Below, in pieces: positions 1-8,057 of a stretch of DNA of 56,296 nucleotides. The position numbers were made by a program, and so were the translations under genes. Below the pieces are notes generated by a model. It had not been told where the DNA came from and ran no database searches. It worked only from the letters and a program-made list of their open reading frames with translations. This stretch comes from Pseudomonadota bacterium (lineage in GTDB: Bacteria; Desulfobacterota; Anaeroferrophillalia; Anaeroferrophillales; Tharpellaceae): the NCBI GenBank assembly GCA_030641485.1, contig DAOWHJ010000038.1, positions 1 through 56,296 on the forward strand, written 5' to 3'. Position 1 is the stretch's first letter, and every line of letters starts with the position of its first letter.

Positions 1-9
1 AAACACGAC

Positions 10-216
10 ATGAGTACAGGTACAGTACAGTGGTTCAATGCAGACAAAGGGTTCGGTTTCATTGCTCCAGATGATGGTGGCAAAGATTTGTTTGTTCATC
101 ATTCTGAAATCCAAGCAGGCGGCGGCGATGCAACACTCGCTGATGGCCAGAAAGTAGAATACGAAGTCGGTCAAGGACAGAAAGGGCCGTGTGCAAACAA
201 GGTTGTGCCAGTCTGA
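10..216 (+). CDS. Cold-shock domain protein, CspA family
   Basis: A 68-residue single cold-shock domain, the usual length. The RNP1-type motif KGFGFI and an RNP2-type motif (DLFVHHS, where FVH is typical) are present, so it should be a small beta-barrel that binds single-stranded nucleic acid and acts as an RNA chaperone in the cytoplasm. The start is the first ATG in the window; its promoter and any cold-responsive 5' leader lie outside. A strong intrinsic terminator follows about 40 bp downstream, so it is probably monocistronic or the last gene of its transcript. The family is certain; which Csp paralogue is not. Confidence 0.95.
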   Translation: MSTGTVQWFNADKGFGFIAPDDGGKDLFVHHSEIQAGGGDATLADGQKVEYEVGQGQKGPCANKVVPV

Positions 217-257
217 TTAGATTGCTACATTGGAGAGCTTAAGAGGAAATGACTCAT

Positions 258-315
258 AACAAACGCATGCGGTCGGACGCATCCGCGCCGCTGACATGCG
301 TTTGTTATCTTTTTG
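258..315 (+). terminator. Rho-independent terminator after the cold-shock gene
   Basis: Perfect 12-bp arms AACAAACGCATG (258-269) and CATGCGTTTGTT (295-306) enclose a GC-rich inner stem and are followed by ATCTTTTTG. It ends the cold-shock transcript. A short open frame reading through this hairpin (249-437) is not credible. From 317 to 527 I see no gene. Confidence 0.85.
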
Positions 316-527
316 ATCCTTTACACTTCTACTCTACATGGTTTACGCTTTTAAGTTATGTTTTTCTCTATCCCTTAATTGGAACAGGAGGATGTCATGA
401 CTTGAATGGAGACATCAAAAATAGGGCAGAAGATTGAGTTCATCATTGTCCGCAAAAACAATATCAGTGATTATTAGCTGAAGGGTATGAAGTAGATGAA
501 AAATTTCATATACTGTGTTTAGCAAAT

Positions 528-2156
528 TTACTCAGCATCGACATCTACGGCTTGGTCCGGGTGTGTTTGAGCAAGTCCTCTAAAGAACCGGATAACGCCA
601 AAGAACCCCAGGCTGGAAGTAAAGGCCGTCATACCTCCTACCATAGCACCAACAACACCATGGGCGAAACTGTCCGCCCCTGCAAGAGTGAGACCTTTGA
701 TGGGCGTGCGTGGCCCCAATGCATGGATGTGATAGCGTTCGGGAATCGCAGGCAAGCCATAAGCCTCGCCTTCTGAGTGGCGGGAAAACCATTCAATACT
801 CAGCGGTGTTGAAAACTCCTTGGTATCAATCAAGTCGTTAAAACCAGGAGCTTCTTTCTCAACGAGATCGATGAGTTTCTGGCCTTGTTCTGCCTTGAAT
901 TTTTCATAGGCAGGTGAACGTTTTTTCCATGTCCCCTTTTCACCACAGTCCAGAAATACTTGATAGCGAGCCGATGCAATGAGTGTGACCGTATGAATTG
1001 TCTTTCCATCTGCGTCCTGCTGCTTGTCAAAGGACGCATAGACAATAGGTGCTCCATTTTCTTCCGGATGAGTGAGCATGCGGTCGAGTTGTTCAAGGTC
1101 TGCAGAACGGTAAAACCAGTGATTCTCACCGGAGAATCCCAGCTTGGCGGGATCTTCGTTGAGCCCCAGATAGGCAACTAGCATGCTGGTGCCTGCAGGA
1201 AAACTGCGCAGGGATGCACAGAGCTTCTTAGGGACTCGCATTGGATCAATCAACTTCAGATAGGTATTTCGTGCTCCCACGGCTGAGACCACACGGTCGG
1301 CGTACACCACAAAGTCAGGTTTATGGGTGCCGTCCCTAGCAACCGGCGCTAAACGCACGCCATGAACCTTGCCCTTTTTTATGAGAATTTCCTGGACACA
1401 ATGACTAACGGCAAAGTCTGCACCCAGATCCCGGATGTGAGAAACAATGGCTTCAACGACGGCTTGTGCGCCTCCTCTCGGTCGATGGGCCCCCATTTCA
1501 TAGTGATAGAAAATCGTTGCGTGGATAAAGAGGCTGGCCTTGGATGGGGAAAGACCATAATCACCACATTGCCCAGTCAAAACGGCCTTAATCTTATCGG
1601 AGTGTAGATGCTCGTTCAGGGAGTCAATAAACTTTCGATCTTGATACTTCCCCAAGAACAAACGCGCAATCAAACGTGGCAACCAGGCAAGATGACCGGG
1701 AAGTACCTTGGCGGCAAAAAATATGTTCCCCCAAATTCGGGCTCGCTTCAAATCCTTAAAGTAGTCATCAATACCTGTTTCAAGTGGAAACCGTGCCTTC
1801 AGTTCACAGATATAGTTCTTACACCCATTGGGCTGCTCAACCGTGAAGCCAGGAAAATGATATACCTCAAAGGGATCGGGTAAGGCCTGCCAGATGATCT
1901 GATTTCGGGTCAGGACATCCATGATTTTTCGAACAAATGTACCAGAAGACATTGCTCCGAGATAGTGAAGCCCTACATTCCAGGTATATTTACCACGTGA
2001 AAATGAGTGTGTAAAACCACCCATCTTACAATGCTGTTCAACGAGTAAGACCTTCTGTTTGCTAAACTTAGCATGAAATAAGGCCGCTGCCAGGCCGCCC
2101 ATACCGGAGCCGATGACGATAGTATCGTAATGTCTTTGAAGCTTTTTCTTCATCAA
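528..2156 (-). CDS. FAD-dependent oxidoreductase, phytoene desaturase / retinol saturase-like
   Basis: A 542-residue flavoprotein. The N-terminus has a dinucleotide-binding GxGxxG (VIGSGMGGLAAAL, ~residues 15-27), the acidic end of the second strand (LLVEQH), and the VGLHYLG signature of the CrtI / all-trans-retinol 13,14-reductase group. The C-terminus has the GADSFAHGVVGAMVGG flavin-binding stretch. Members desaturate, saturate or isomerise polyene chains. It is the last gene of the minus-strand lipid region and one of two such enzymes here (the other at 9423-10940), so I infer it acts on an acyl or polyene chain rather than on a carotenoid; no phytoene synthase is present. The start is either TTG at 2156 (GAGGG 9 nt upstream) or ATG at 2153. 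Confidence 0.85.
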   Translation of the reverse strand: MMKKKLQRHYDTIVIGSGMGGLAAALFHAKFSKQKVLLVEQHCKMGGFTHSFSRGKYTWNVGLHYLGAMSSGTFVRKIMDVLTRNQIIWQALPDPFEVYHFPGFTVEQPNGCKNYICELKARFPLETGIDDYFKDLKRARIWGNIFFAAKVLPGHLAWLPRLIARLFLGKYQDRKFIDSLNEHLHSDKIKAVLTGQCGDYGLSPSKASLFIHATIFYHYEMGAHRPRGGAQAVVEAIVSHIRDLGADFAVSHCVQEILIKKGKVHGVRLAPVARDGTHKPDFVVYADRVVSAVGARNTYLKLIDPMRVPKKLCASLRSFPAGTSMLVAYLGLNEDPAKLGFSGENHWFYRSADLEQLDRMLTHPEENGAPIVYASFDKQQDADGKTIHTVTLIASARYQVFLDCGEKGTWKKRSPAYEKFKAEQGQKLIDLVEKEAPGFNDLIDTKEFSTPLSIEWFSRHSEGEAYGLPAIPERYHIHALGPRTPIKGLTLAGADSFAHGVVGAMVGGMTAFTSSLGFFGVIRFFRGLAQTHPDQAVDVDAE

Positions 2157-2333
2157 CGAAGTCTACCCTCTGGAAGCAATGGTGTCAGACTTCTTTTATC
2201 AAGTACGTTAATCGCTAACATCCACATTTTTTAGAACTTTTCCAAAACAACTTTATCGGCAAGAAATAGCCGACCAAAAGCAATTCAACCTACATAAGCT
2301 ATGCTGCCAATAGCAAAACCGTCACATTTCAAC

Positions 2334-2462
2334 TCAACAACTGCAGCAACAACAACATGCTGGATACGCTCCCGGCAATCAGACAGCCTGCATCTTTTCA
2401 ATCTCTTTCAAGAGGCCCTTTTCCAAAAAGAGGTTTAGACCTAACTCAGAAATACTATTCAT
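2334..2462 (-). CDS. Possible small peptide gene with in-frame TGA and Cys-rich tail
   Basis: ATG at 2462 has a good ribosome site (AAGGAG, 8-nt spacing) and its own promoter-like elements (2511-2538). The frame gives 27 residues beginning MNSISELGLNLFLEKG, amphipathic and leader-like, then TGA (2379-2381). Past the TGA the same frame continues LPGAYPACCCCCSC and stops at TGA 2334-2336. Either the product is a 27-residue peptide, or the TGA is decoded (selenocysteine would be the known mechanism) to give 42 residues ending in a cysteine cluster. A short stem CAGCA/TGCTG begins 17 nt after the TGA, a weak SECIS-like hint. The TGT/TGC run could also be simple low-complexity DNA. I do not recognise the family. 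Confidence 0.35.
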
Positions 2463-2510
2463 TTTTCGTCTCCTTAACCATCAGTAACCGGCTTGCAGAT
2501 AACGTCAGTA

Positions 2511-2538
2511 ATTAGACCATTTAAGACCCTATCGACAA
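2511..2538 (-). promoter_or_regulatory. Promoter-like -35/-10 ahead of the small Cys-rich ORF
   Basis: On the minus strand TTGTCG (2538-2533) and TCTAAT (2516-2511) are 16 nt apart. This predicts a start near 2504 and a ~42-nt leader before the ATG at 2462. It lies downstream of a hairpin that may end the acetolactate decarboxylase transcript, so the small ORF and the 528-2156 oxidoreductase could be expressed independently. Confidence 0.4.
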
Positions 2539-2539
2539 A

Positions 2540-2589
2540 AAATAAAAATTCTTGAGCCGAGACTTCCTCGCTTAGGTTATTAACCTAAG
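2540..2589 (-). terminator. Hairpins and T-rich tract after acetolactate decarboxylase gene
   Basis: The near-perfect palindrome CTTAGGTTATTAACCTAAG (2571-2589) is followed on the minus strand by CGAG-GAAGT-CTCG and then GAATTTTTATTTTTT. The T-tract starts about 8 nt after the second stem, so termination may be partial. Confidence 0.4.
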
Positions 2590-2602
2590 AATACCCCCCC
2601 CC

Positions 2603-3424
2603 TCACCGCTCCACCTTTTCCAACGCACGGCTTCGATCCTTACTCAAATCGACCTCCGCCAGACTCACGTTTTCCGAGGGCAGGACCAGAGTAAATGTAT
2701 TCAGGACATCCAACTGACAAGTTCCAGATAAAGTTTCTAAGTCAAGAATATGCCCACCGGCACGACGCTCATTATCAAGGAAATGAAAATGGTAACCAGG
2801 AACATTGATACCTTTGACAAATGGGGGTGAACGAAAGCCAACAACAGTCCCAGAAACCTCTTCAAGCTCAAAGACTTGCTGTTTTTTCACCACTTCTGCC
2901 AACGGCTTATAGGGTTTCGATTGGGAGGGAACACTCCGAACTTTCATGCGTTTGAATTTGCCGTCTAAACGGACTGCAACAAAGAGATTCTGATTCGGAA
3001 GAATTTCATCAACCAGCTCTTTCAGATTTTTGTAATCTAATCCTGCGGCAACGCTAACTTCTTGCTCGGATTCAAAAAAACAGACACTGGCAAATGGAGT
3101 TTTCAACTCTTTCGCTGGCCGATAAACCCGGCCATCGATTTTAATCTGATAGACAGTTCCGTCCAGAACCACCATCTCGCCATCCAAATGATTAAAGGTG
3201 CCAATACCGAAGTCACCATAACCAAGCAATTTTTGGCAACTCATTTCACCATCATAAACTCCAGCTAAAAGTGCATCTATGGTTGACGTTTGGGTCAAGC
3301 AATCACGATTTACTGAGCGACAGCCCCAGCCGGTTAAAAGGACCAGAGCCAATAGAGCTATCACAAACCGACGATAAAACCGGGCCGTTTTTTCGGTCCT
3401 GACAGTTTTCAACAATTTCTTCAT
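2603..3424 (-). CDS. Alpha-acetolactate decarboxylase with export signal (probable lipoprotein)
   Basis: 273 residues. After a signal-like N-terminus (basic residues 1-20, hydrophobic 21-34, Cys35), the whole chain matches acetolactate decarboxylase (BudA/AlsD): GVYDGE, GDFGIGTFNHLDGE, the VRLDG segment (Arg152) and GYHFHFLDNERRAGGH, which keeps the three zinc-ligand histidines (H212, H214, H225). The family converts 2-acetolactate to acetoin. Most relatives are cytoplasmic, so the export signal is notable; the lipobox (GWGC) is atypical, making lipid attachment uncertain. The ATG overlaps the stop of the LolA-like gene by 4 nt (ATGA), so the two are translationally coupled. Either acetoin is made outside the inner membrane or the fold now serves the neighbouring lipid pathway (inference). 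Confidence 0.88.
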   Translation of the reverse strand: MKKLLKTVRTEKTARFYRRFVIALLALVLLTGWGCRSVNRDCLTQTSTIDALLAGVYDGEMSCQKLLGYGDFGIGTFNHLDGEMVVLDGTVYQIKIDGRVYRPAKELKTPFASVCFFESEQEVSVAAGLDYKNLKELVDEILPNQNLFVAVRLDGKFKRMKVRSVPSQSKPYKPLAEVVKKQQVFELEEVSGTVVGFRSPPFVKGINVPGYHFHFLDNERRAGGHILDLETLSGTCQLDVLNTFTLVLPSENVSLAEVDLSKDRSRALEKVER

Positions 3425-4101
3425 TCAAAATAGTCCTTCACTAAAGGGTCATTGACAACCACATCAAGAAATTTTATGGCCGTGTAATCACGATCTGATT
3501 CATGAATAATAATCTCCACAACGTAACTATAGTCGCCTGAAAAGGTGATCTCTAAAGCGGAGATCAGACGCCGAGCGGCAGACTCTTTCGGGACAAGTTT
3601 TAGGGTTGGTGGATTTTGTTCAAGCAGAGTTATGATATAGTACTTTTGTAAAAGATCAAAATCGGCCGTCGTCCAGGCCGTCACCTGGGTGGCAAAATGT
3701 TTGAGCCAGGGTTCGTTGTCAAGCTTAAACGATTGCACTATGGCACCCTTTTCGTGCCAACGCTGTCCATGGTCCCCACAAACCGAGAGTCCGGAAGCCA
3801 CCGGCTCAGTCAACTCCCAACGCCAGCAATCTGGCTGCTTAAAAACAAATTGGCCCGAAGCCTTTAACACCTCATTAAAAGCCTTAAGATGCTTCTCCTG
3901 CTCCATCCGGCTGGAGATTGTTGTAACTTGAGCTGCAGCGGCACTGATACTCTGCAACACCACGGATAATGGTTCATCAGTAACGGCTGCCACAGCCACG
4001 GAGTTTGACGACAACAGCCCCCAGCCTCCACAAAAAAATAGACATAACGCAAACCCCAAAAGGGTCAGGCGCATTGAACAGGCTGACTTTATGTTTCTCA
4101 A
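3421..4101 (-). CDS. LolA-like outer-membrane lipoprotein carrier domain protein
   Basis: 226 residues: a hydrophobic signal segment (~10-40), then a LolA-type core with the features WRWELTEPVASGLSVCGD, LDNEPW, LKLVP and a closing IKFLDVVVNDPL. LolA folds carry hydrophobic ligands across the periplasm; aryl polyene and related envelope-lipid clusters carry their own copy, and this one lies directly after the ApeP-like dehydratase. I infer it moves the product of this cluster or a protein carrying it. The start is TTG at 4101 in the overlap TTGA with the dehydratase stop; ATG at 4074 is an alternative that would still leave a signal peptide. Confidence 0.8.
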   Translation of the reverse strand: MRNIKSACSMRLTLLGFALCLFFCGGWGLLSSNSVAVAAVTDEPLSVVLQSISAAAAQVTTISSRMEQEKHLKAFNEVLKASGQFVFKQPDCWRWELTEPVASGLSVCGDHGQRWHEKGAIVQSFKLDNEPWLKHFATQVTAWTTADFDLLQKYYIITLLEQNPPTLKLVPKESAARRLISALEITFSGDYSYVVEIIIHESDRDYTAIKFLDVVVNDPLVKDYFE

Positions 4102-4565
4102 TTACTCCCCCCGGCAGCAGACGGCACCCAGAGCTTCAACTCAGCCTCAGCAACCGGCTCAGACGCAACCTTCACAACTGCATCAGCGATATAAAATTCA
4201 CCGATCTGGATTTTGGTTGCAACTTCAATTGTCAGGATTTCACCCGTTCCAACCCGCCGCCATGAATTAAAGTGCCTGACCCCGACTAGAAAACCGAGGC
4301 TTGGGTCACTTTCGGATAAACGATCTTCGTAGCCGCGCAAACAGGCGTAGGCCTGAGCCATCATCTCAAGGACAACCACTTCCTCCAAACAGCCACCCGC
4401 TTGCTGAGCGGTGCTGTCACTGAAAACGGTATCCGATTTTGCTTCAGCCAGAATCATGCCTAAACCTTGCGCACGGTCATAGGAGTGCAGTTCGTCAACC
4501 AACAACATGGTTTCACGGTGCGGAAGCAGCTCACAGGCGGGCAAAGGCAGCTCAACGTTTTTCAT
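4098..4565 (-). CDS. ApeP-like 3-hydroxyacyl-ACP dehydratase (hotdog fold)
   Basis: 155 residues, single hotdog domain. The LLPHRETMLLVDEL motif near the N-terminus and EMMAQAYACLRGY in the middle match the ApeI/ApeP dehydratases that serve aryl polyene and related type II systems, rather than FabZ (which has HRYPFLLVD). It would dehydrate 3-hydroxyacyl-ACP intermediates so that double bonds accumulate. Four bases overlap the LolA-like gene and only four separate it from tsaE, so these are co-transcribed. The start is ATG at 4565. Confidence 0.85.
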   Translation of the reverse strand: MKNVELPLPACELLPHRETMLLVDELHSYDRAQGLGMILAEAKSDTVFSDSTAQQAGGCLEEVVVLEMMAQAYACLRGYEDRLSESDPSLGFLVGVRHFNSWRRVGTGEILTIEVATKIQIGEFYIADAVVKVASEPVAEAELKLWVPSAAGGSN

Positions 4566-4569
4566 TAAT

Positions 4570-5010
4570 TTACGACCGACTCACATAGAGCAGACGTTCT
4601 TCACTGCTGACAATTTCAATACGAATATTGATCAGGTTGGTTAACGGCAATAACCCCTCAGCCTTTTCTGGCCACTCAATCACTAAAACTCCAGGTTCAG
4701 CCAGATAATCGTTAAAACCCAATTCAAACAGCTCATCTCTATCACCAAGACGATAGAGGTCGAGATGGTAAAGCGGCAAACGCCCCCGATATTCATTGAT
4801 CAGAGTAAAAGTCGGGCTGTTGAGATAGTACCAATCGGGAACCCCCAAGCCTTTGGCTATACCTTTGGTCAGTAAGGTTTTACCCGCACCAAGATCGCCT
4901 TGCAAGGTCACAACATAGAGTTCATCCTGGAATGTGGCGCCAAGTTTTTCACCAAAGTCTAACGTCTCCGTAAAAGAAGAGGTTGCCAGGGACCTATCTG
5001 TGAATGCCAT
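4570..5010 (-). CDS. tsaE: tRNA threonylcarbamoyladenosine biosynthesis ATPase TsaE
   Basis: 146 residues from ATG 5010 (GGGA five bases upstream); a TTG at 5037 would add nine residues. Walker A GDLGAGKTLLTKG, then NSPTFTLINEY, LYHLDLYRL and VLVIEWPEKA are the standard TsaE signatures. It works with TsaB and TsaD to install t6A37 on ANN-decoding tRNAs in the cytoplasm. A housekeeping gene following nnrD/nnrE is a common bacterial order; here it is embedded between lipid-pathway genes, and a palindromic repeat separates it from nnrD. Confidence 0.95.
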   Translation of the reverse strand: MAFTDRSLATSSFTETLDFGEKLGATFQDELYVVTLQGDLGAGKTLLTKGIAKGLGVPDWYYLNSPTFTLINEYRGRLPLYHLDLYRLGDRDELFELGFNDYLAEPGVLVIEWPEKAEGLLPLTNLINIRIEIVSSEERLLYVSRS

Positions 5011-5199
5011 TTTTTCCCATATCTTCGTTATGCTCAAAAAATTATCCTCGAAATATTACACATATGTTGCGACCGAAGAGAGTGCTCTTGCGGTACGGGT
5101 AATTTTCCTCACATACCTCGATCTGAGAAAAAATTGCTATTCTCAGACAGGCTCCTGACGGATTTTCCAATTTCATTGTAAATTCCTAAAAACACTGGA

Positions 5200-5324
5200 A
5201 TGGCTAAGTAAAAATTTTGATATGCAAGATGTCGTGCTTTTTCAGGCATGAGACCATACATGTAGTATGTCGAGTGCATGAAAAAGCACGACATCGCCGG
5301 AGATCGAATTTTTTACGACGCCAT
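5200..5324. repeat. Palindromic element, family B copy 1
   Basis: A 125-bp inverted-repeat element. Outer ends ATGGCTAAGTAAAAATTTTG and the complement of TTTTTTACGACGCCAT; perfect 16-bp inner arms ATGTCGTGCTTTTTCA (5229-5244) and TGAAAAAGCACGACAT (5279-5294); centre near ACATGTAGTATGTC. The ends and the centre (AGTATGTCGA) are shared with copy 2 at 32101-32224, while the inner arms differ in sequence but remain self-complementary, which argues that folding is kept. It encodes the last codons and the stop of the nnrD gene (TAA at 5313-5315). It may act as a terminator in this minus-strand operon. Confidence 0.85.
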
Positions 5325-6905
5325 CAACCATTGGGAAAGGGTTGCGGGCAAGGCCCTTTCAAGTTCAACCGCGGTCACACCATGGCTCATTCCGGCAGCC
5401 AATAGGTATTCGGCCAGCAAACCATGGAGAAAGACACCAGCCTGGGCGGCAGCCAAAAAGTCCAAACCTTGTGCCAGAAGGCTACCAATAATACCAGTTA
5501 AAATATCACCAGAACCAGCGGTCGCGAGCAGGGCATTGCCACTTGAATTTAGCGAAAGGGCACCGGATGGTGTCGCAATCACGGTCGCAGCCCCCTTAAG
5601 TACAACATAAACCCCCAGATTAACTGCCAATTCACGAGCAGAATCCAAACGCCGATTTTGAATGTCACGGGTTTCGCACTTTAATAGACGGGCCATCTCA
5701 CCGGGATGTGGGGTTAAGATTGTCTGAAAACGATTCTTGGGTAAAATGTCGGGGTTTTCAGCCAGCAGAGTCAAAGCATCGGCATCGAGAACTACCGGCA
5801 ATAAAGAACTTTTGAGCAAATTTGCGGTCAACTCGGCGGCGGCATCAGTTAATCCCAACCCTGGTCCAATCGCTAAAGCACTCTTGCCCAAGCAAATTTC
5901 TTCAATTTCAGAGACTGAGGTCACCCGGCTATGATCTGATTCAGATTCCGCCAAAAAAACCAGCATCAGAGCAGGATTCCGCCCTTCCAGTCGTTTAGCT
6001 AAGCTTTTCGGCAATGCTAATGAGCTAAGTCCACAGCCACAATGCAGTGCTGCTCCAGCCGCCAGCAGGCCCGCTCCAGATTTACCGGCACTACCAGCAA
6101 AGGTCAACAGATGACCACGACTGCCTTTATGAATATTTGCCTTTACTGTCATTTCAGGCAGTAAAGGGCGACAAAATTCGGCGGTTAAAAGCTGGATGGC
6201 ATCTTTTTCAGCTGCGGCCCATATTTGTGGGATGCCTATATCAACAATCTCGACTTGACCGGCATAGTTGCAACCAGGAGAGACAAAAAGCCCGGGTTTG
6301 CCAAAGGCAAAGGTCGCCGTGGCCGTAGCCTGCACCGCACTACCCAGCGGCAGGCCTGAATCAGCATCCAGACCGGAAGGGATATCGAGAGCTAACACGG
6401 GCCCGGAAAACTCATTAATTGCGGCAACGACCTCGGCATAAAGCCCACGGATATTGCTCTTGAGCCCAGTCCCCAAAAGACCATCAACCAAAATTTTTTG
6501 CTCTTTTAAAGTCGGTTTTAATTTAGACCAGCACTGCTCATCAATTAACTCGACAACTTCACCACCAAGACGTATAAATGCCTCAAGATTAACTTTGGCA
6601 TCACCACTCACTACGGCCTTAGCTGCCAGCAAGGCCACCCTGACTTTAGGATATCCTGCCAGCAACAGAACCCGGGCGACAACCAGCGCATCACCGCCGT
6701 TATTGCCTTTGCCAGCAAATATGAGAATTTCATCCGTGAAGTTGTCGAGCCAACCTGATTCTTCAATCAGGCTCACAGCCCCACGCCCAGCCTCCTCCAT
6801 CAAAACCACTCCAGGAATTCCAATCTCACGAATCGCACGCTCATCCAGCGCCCGCATTCGGGCAGCTGTTAGCAGCTTTATATCTCCAACTCTCAACCTT
6901 TTCAT
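5313..6905 (-). CDS. nnrD: Bifunctional NAD(P)H-hydrate epimerase / ADP-dependent dehydratase
   Basis: About 530 residues: an N-terminal YjeF_N epimerase domain (~1-220; FAGKGNNGGDALVVAR, LDIPSGLDADSG) and a C-terminal ribokinase-like YjeF_C dehydratase domain (~230-520; KGSRGHLLTFAGSAGKSGAG, AIGPGLG, LTPHPGEMARL, LATAGSGDILTGIIGS). It repairs hydrated NAD(P)H in the cytoplasm. Start: ATG 6905; a TTG at 6911 forms a TTGA overlap with the upstream acyltransferase. The last three codons and the TAA lie in a family-B palindrome, so the natural C-terminus has been replaced or trimmed; all catalytic motifs precede it. Confidence 0.93.
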   Translation of the reverse strand: MKRLRVGDIKLLTAARMRALDERAIREIGIPGVVLMEEAGRGAVSLIEESGWLDNFTDEILIFAGKGNNGGDALVVARVLLLAGYPKVRVALLAAKAVVSGDAKVNLEAFIRLGGEVVELIDEQCWSKLKPTLKEQKILVDGLLGTGLKSNIRGLYAEVVAAINEFSGPVLALDIPSGLDADSGLPLGSAVQATATATFAFGKPGLFVSPGCNYAGQVEIVDIGIPQIWAAAEKDAIQLLTAEFCRPLLPEMTVKANIHKGSRGHLLTFAGSAGKSGAGLLAAGAALHCGCGLSSLALPKSLAKRLEGRNPALMLVFLAESESDHSRVTSVSEIEEICLGKSALAIGPGLGLTDAAAELTANLLKSSLLPVVLDADALTLLAENPDILPKNRFQTILTPHPGEMARLLKCETRDIQNRRLDSARELAVNLGVYVVLKGAATVIATPSGALSLNSSGNALLATAGSGDILTGIIGSLLAQGLDFLAAAQAGVFLHGLLAEYLLAAGMSHGVTAVELERALPATLSQWLMAS

Positions 6906-6907
6906 AT

Positions 6908-7654
6908 TCAATCAACCGCCCGCATCTCTTTAAGTTTCAAGGCCATCTTCGCTTTCACCTGTTTACGCATGACAATATGGGCATCTTCGCCAGTGAATGC
7001 AGCCGGATCAACCGGAGGAAGCGCCTGCATCCGCACCCGAGCCGGACGGAGACAAAAAGTTCCCGGGGGTAAGAGTCGGTCGGTACCAGTAATACAGAGC
7101 GGTACCAGCGGCAGGTTAAGTTTTACTGCGAGCAGAAAAGCACCCGAATAAAAACGCTGCAACTCACCATCACGACTGCGATGCCCTTCCGGAAAAAAGA
7201 GAATTGAGCCCCCGGCATCAGTAATTAAACGGGCCTCTTCGGCACTCGCAGAAAAACCGGCATCCTCAACATCAAGATAGCGCGCCCAGCGCATGAAAGC
7301 CGTATACCAAAAGAGTCGACGAAAGGGCCAGGCTCTAACGACAAAAGCAATATCACTTACCGGCTGGAGCGCCATACAGAAGGTGTCGAAAAAAGAGAGG
7401 TGGTTGATAACATAGATACAGGGGGTGCGTTGCCGATACGCTTGGTCAAAACCTTCACGTTTGAAACTGACAAAGGGCAAGACAATCAGCATCCAGACCC
7501 GGCCATAGAGCCATATAAAATGGCGCATAATCTTCGCCACCGACCAACGACTGACCCCACGCCAAAGCAAGAAAGTAACCGGTGAAATCAGCAGGCCAAC
7601 CACCGTCCAGATGATAAGCAGTGGGTAAACCCAGAGATTCATCAGAGCCAACAT
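6908..7654 (-). CDS. PlsC-type 1-acyl-glycerol-3-phosphate acyltransferase-like protein
   Basis: About 248 residues. Two N-terminal hydrophobic segments anchor it in the inner membrane. Acyltransferase motif I is NHLSFFD (NHx4D) and motif III FPEGHRSRDGEL, where the more usual residue after FPEG is Thr. Members transfer acyl groups from ACP or CoA. Placed directly after the ACP gene (TTGA overlap with a TTG at 7660; ATG at 7654 chosen), it probably moves the chain made by this cluster onto a lipid acceptor. The acceptor cannot be read from the sequence. Confidence 0.85.
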   Translation of the reverse strand: MLALMNLWVYPLLIIWTVVGLLISPVTFLLWRGVSRWSVAKIMRHFIWLYGRVWMLIVLPFVSFKREGFDQAYRQRTPCIYVINHLSFFDTFCMALQPVSDIAFVVRAWPFRRLFWYTAFMRWARYLDVEDAGFSASAEEARLITDAGGSILFFPEGHRSRDGELQRFYSGAFLLAVKLNLPLVPLCITGTDRLLPPGTFCLRPARVRMQALPPVDPAAFTGEDAHIVMRKQVKAKMALKLKEMRAVD

Positions 7655-7656
7655 CT

Positions 7657-7923
7657 TCAATCTGCTGCCGTTTCGGTTTCCCGTTTTTTTGTGATCACAA
7701 AACGATGGATATCACCTAAAGTTCGAATTTCACGCAAGCCTTCGTCATCACGAATCTTGATCTCAAGCAGACCTTCAAGGACAACCACCATATCGACAAT
7801 ATCGAGACTGTCAAGACCTAAGTCAGCAAAAATCTCAGCCTCCGAGACCATAGCCGACTCATCAAGTTCAAACTCCTCAATCAATGAATCATTGACCAAA
7901 GATATTATTTCTACATCTGTCAT
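7657..7923 (-). CDS. Acyl carrier protein
   Basis: 88 residues, acidic, with the phosphopantetheine attachment motif DLGLDSLD (Ser39). This is a dedicated type II carrier next to an acyltransferase and ketosynthases rather than the primary acpP, which usually lies with fabD/fabG/fabF. The C-terminal tail (VITKKRETETAAD) is longer and more charged than in housekeeping ACPs. AGGA precedes the ATG by six bases. Confidence 0.92.
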   Translation of the reverse strand: MTDVEIISLVNDSLIEEFELDESAMVSEAEIFADLGLDSLDIVDMVVVLEGLLEIKIRDDEGLREIRTLGDIHRFVITKKRETETAAD

Positions 7924-8057
7924 GTTTTTCCTAATCTCCGGCAGAACCGGATAAGTAACTTACAACTCAGCTTTCTGAGTTAGTTCTTTTGCGTTATGTC
8001 TGAGCACTTTATAGTATCCCGCAAAGACGCAAAGGCGCCATGAAAATCAAAAAAATC
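7924..8057. other. Leader region of the ACP gene with a small hairpin
   Basis: Holds a perfect stem AACTCAG-CTTT-CTGAGTT (7964-7981) and a CCGCAAAGACGCAAAGGCGCC tract at about 8015-8036 that resembles the CGCAAAGACGCAAAGG intergenic repeats common in Deltaproteobacteria. Family-A element copy 1 follows directly. I see no gene here. Confidence 0.5.

Noticed and set aside
249..437. 62-codon frame downstream of the cold-shock gene
   Set aside because: It reads through the terminator hairpin and has no conserved or coding-like features.
3062..5405. Several short plus-strand frames opposite the LolA/DH/TsaE genes
   Set aside because: No ribosome sites or domain features; the minus-strand genes are certain.
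6454..6933. 159-codon plus-strand frame across the nnr epimerase domain
   Set aside because: Ser/Thr/Pro/Arg-rich shadow of a well-conserved minus-strand gene.
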